Assembly: GCF_003626575.1 (NCBI RefSeq)
Contig: NZ_RBDY01000003.1
Coordinates: forward strand, 1-64,000
Length of the DNA: 64,000 bases
Source of the DNA: Streptomyces radicis
GTDB lineage: Bacteria > Actinomycetota > Actinomycetes > Streptomycetales > Streptomycetaceae
Direction of reading: 5' to 3'
This document shows, piece after piece, positions 63,695 through 64,000 of this stretch (its first letter is position 1; every line of letters begins with the position of its first letter). A program made the translations under genes and the position numbers. The notes under the pieces were generated by a model that saw only the letters and a program-made list of their open reading frames with translations, was not told the DNA's origin and ran no database searches.

Positions 63695-64000
63695 GTGTGC
63701 TCCACCTCGTCAGAACCGGCCCGGCGGCCCGAGACCCGGCCGCCCGAGGCCGAGCGGCCCACGTGCCCGGTCGCGCGGCCCGGCCCCGGCGGCGTCCAGC
63801 GGCTCGACGGACGGGCCGTGGCGGCCGAGCCCGCCGCGTTGTTCGAGCGGCTGCGCGCCGAGCACGGGCCCGTGGTGCCGGTGCTGCTCGAAGGCGACGA
63901 GCCCGCGTGGCTGGTCGTCGGGTACCACGAGGTGCTCCATGTGGCGCGCAACCCCCGGCGGTTCAGCCGCGACGGCCGCCTGTGGACCGCGTGGCGCGAG
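63695..64000 (+). CDS. Cytochrome P450, N-terminal part, cut by window edge
   Basis: 102 codons seen from GTG 63695, with AAGGAGG upstream. The protein begins VCSTSSEPARRPETRP and continues with ERLRAEHGPVVPVLLEGDEPAWLVVGYHEVLHVARNPRRFSRDG, the usual bacterial CYP N-terminal pattern (shown in part). The heme-binding Cys lies outside the window. 35 bases after the kinase gene, so probably co-transcribed. Confidence 0.82.
   Translation, partial: MCSTSSEPARRPETRPPEAERPTCPVARPGPGGVQRLDGRAVAAEPAALFERLRAEHGPVVPVLLEGDEPAWLVVGYHEVLHVARNPRRFSRDGRLWTAWRE

Overview
The window is high-GC actinobacterial chromosome, almost certainly Streptomyces or a close relative. The reasons are the very G+C-rich codon use, frequent GTG starts, a GlnR-type box ahead of glnA, a malR/malEFG/aglA locus, and the gene order psp - cob - pepA - lpd - sucB - lipB - lipA - glnA - mal - glnE - glnA2. 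From memory this order resembles the S. coelicolor core region around SCO2165-SCO2241; no search was run.

Layout. 0.1-3.3 kb: a minus-strand operon pspA-pspAA-histidine kinase-response regulator (envelope stress). 3.5-5.5 kb: a DUF3043 membrane protein, an HtrA-like protease and a small conserved protein. 5.7-10.9 kb: the late cobalamin genes, namely a metallo-beta-lactamase-like/CobU fusion, cobT and cobS. Between cobT and cobS lies a 1.2-kb stretch without a convincing gene, built around a 744-bp inverted repeat. 11.0-16.0 kb: pepA, lpd and a two-lipoyl-domain sucB. 16-23 kb: regulators (GntR/FCD, WYL, NsdA-like) and oxidoreductases. 23.5-26.9 kb: lipB, lipA, DUF4191 and RDD membrane proteins. 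27.1-28.6 kb: glnA.

28.6-34.5 kb is the accessory island of most interest. It holds a 1672-residue protein joining a caspase-like protease, an HSP90-type ATPase and at least eight tandem ~65-residue repeats. A small Pepco-like protein precedes it by 16 bp, and a small zinc-ribbon protein lies further upstream. 34.6-38.2 kb: a three-subunit PaoABC/YagTSR-type molybdenum aldehyde oxidoreductase with translationally coupled genes. 38.2-49.3 kb: a DUF4396 membrane protein with a copper-repressor-like operator, rsgA preceded by a 22-codon uORF, a DUF2795 protein, a MarR-GNAT fusion, a Gfo/Idh oxidoreductase, a two-component pair split by a secreted phospholipase C-like gene, a tandem-repeat spacer, a large membrane protein with a sigma-like N-terminus, and a lipoprotein.

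49.3-56.6 kb: the maltose system malE-malF-malG-aglA followed by a second LacI-family regulator, with malR divergent and a 21-bp palindrome in the shared promoter region. 56.8-64 kb: a PAP2-family membrane protein, glnE, glnA2, a conservon-type histidine kinase and the start of a cytochrome P450.

Connections. lipB/lipA supply the lipoyl groups on SucB, which Lpd reoxidises. GlnE is the enzyme expected to adenylylate GlnA at Tyr399; GlnA2 has Trp at the matching site. MalR probably represses malEFG-aglA.
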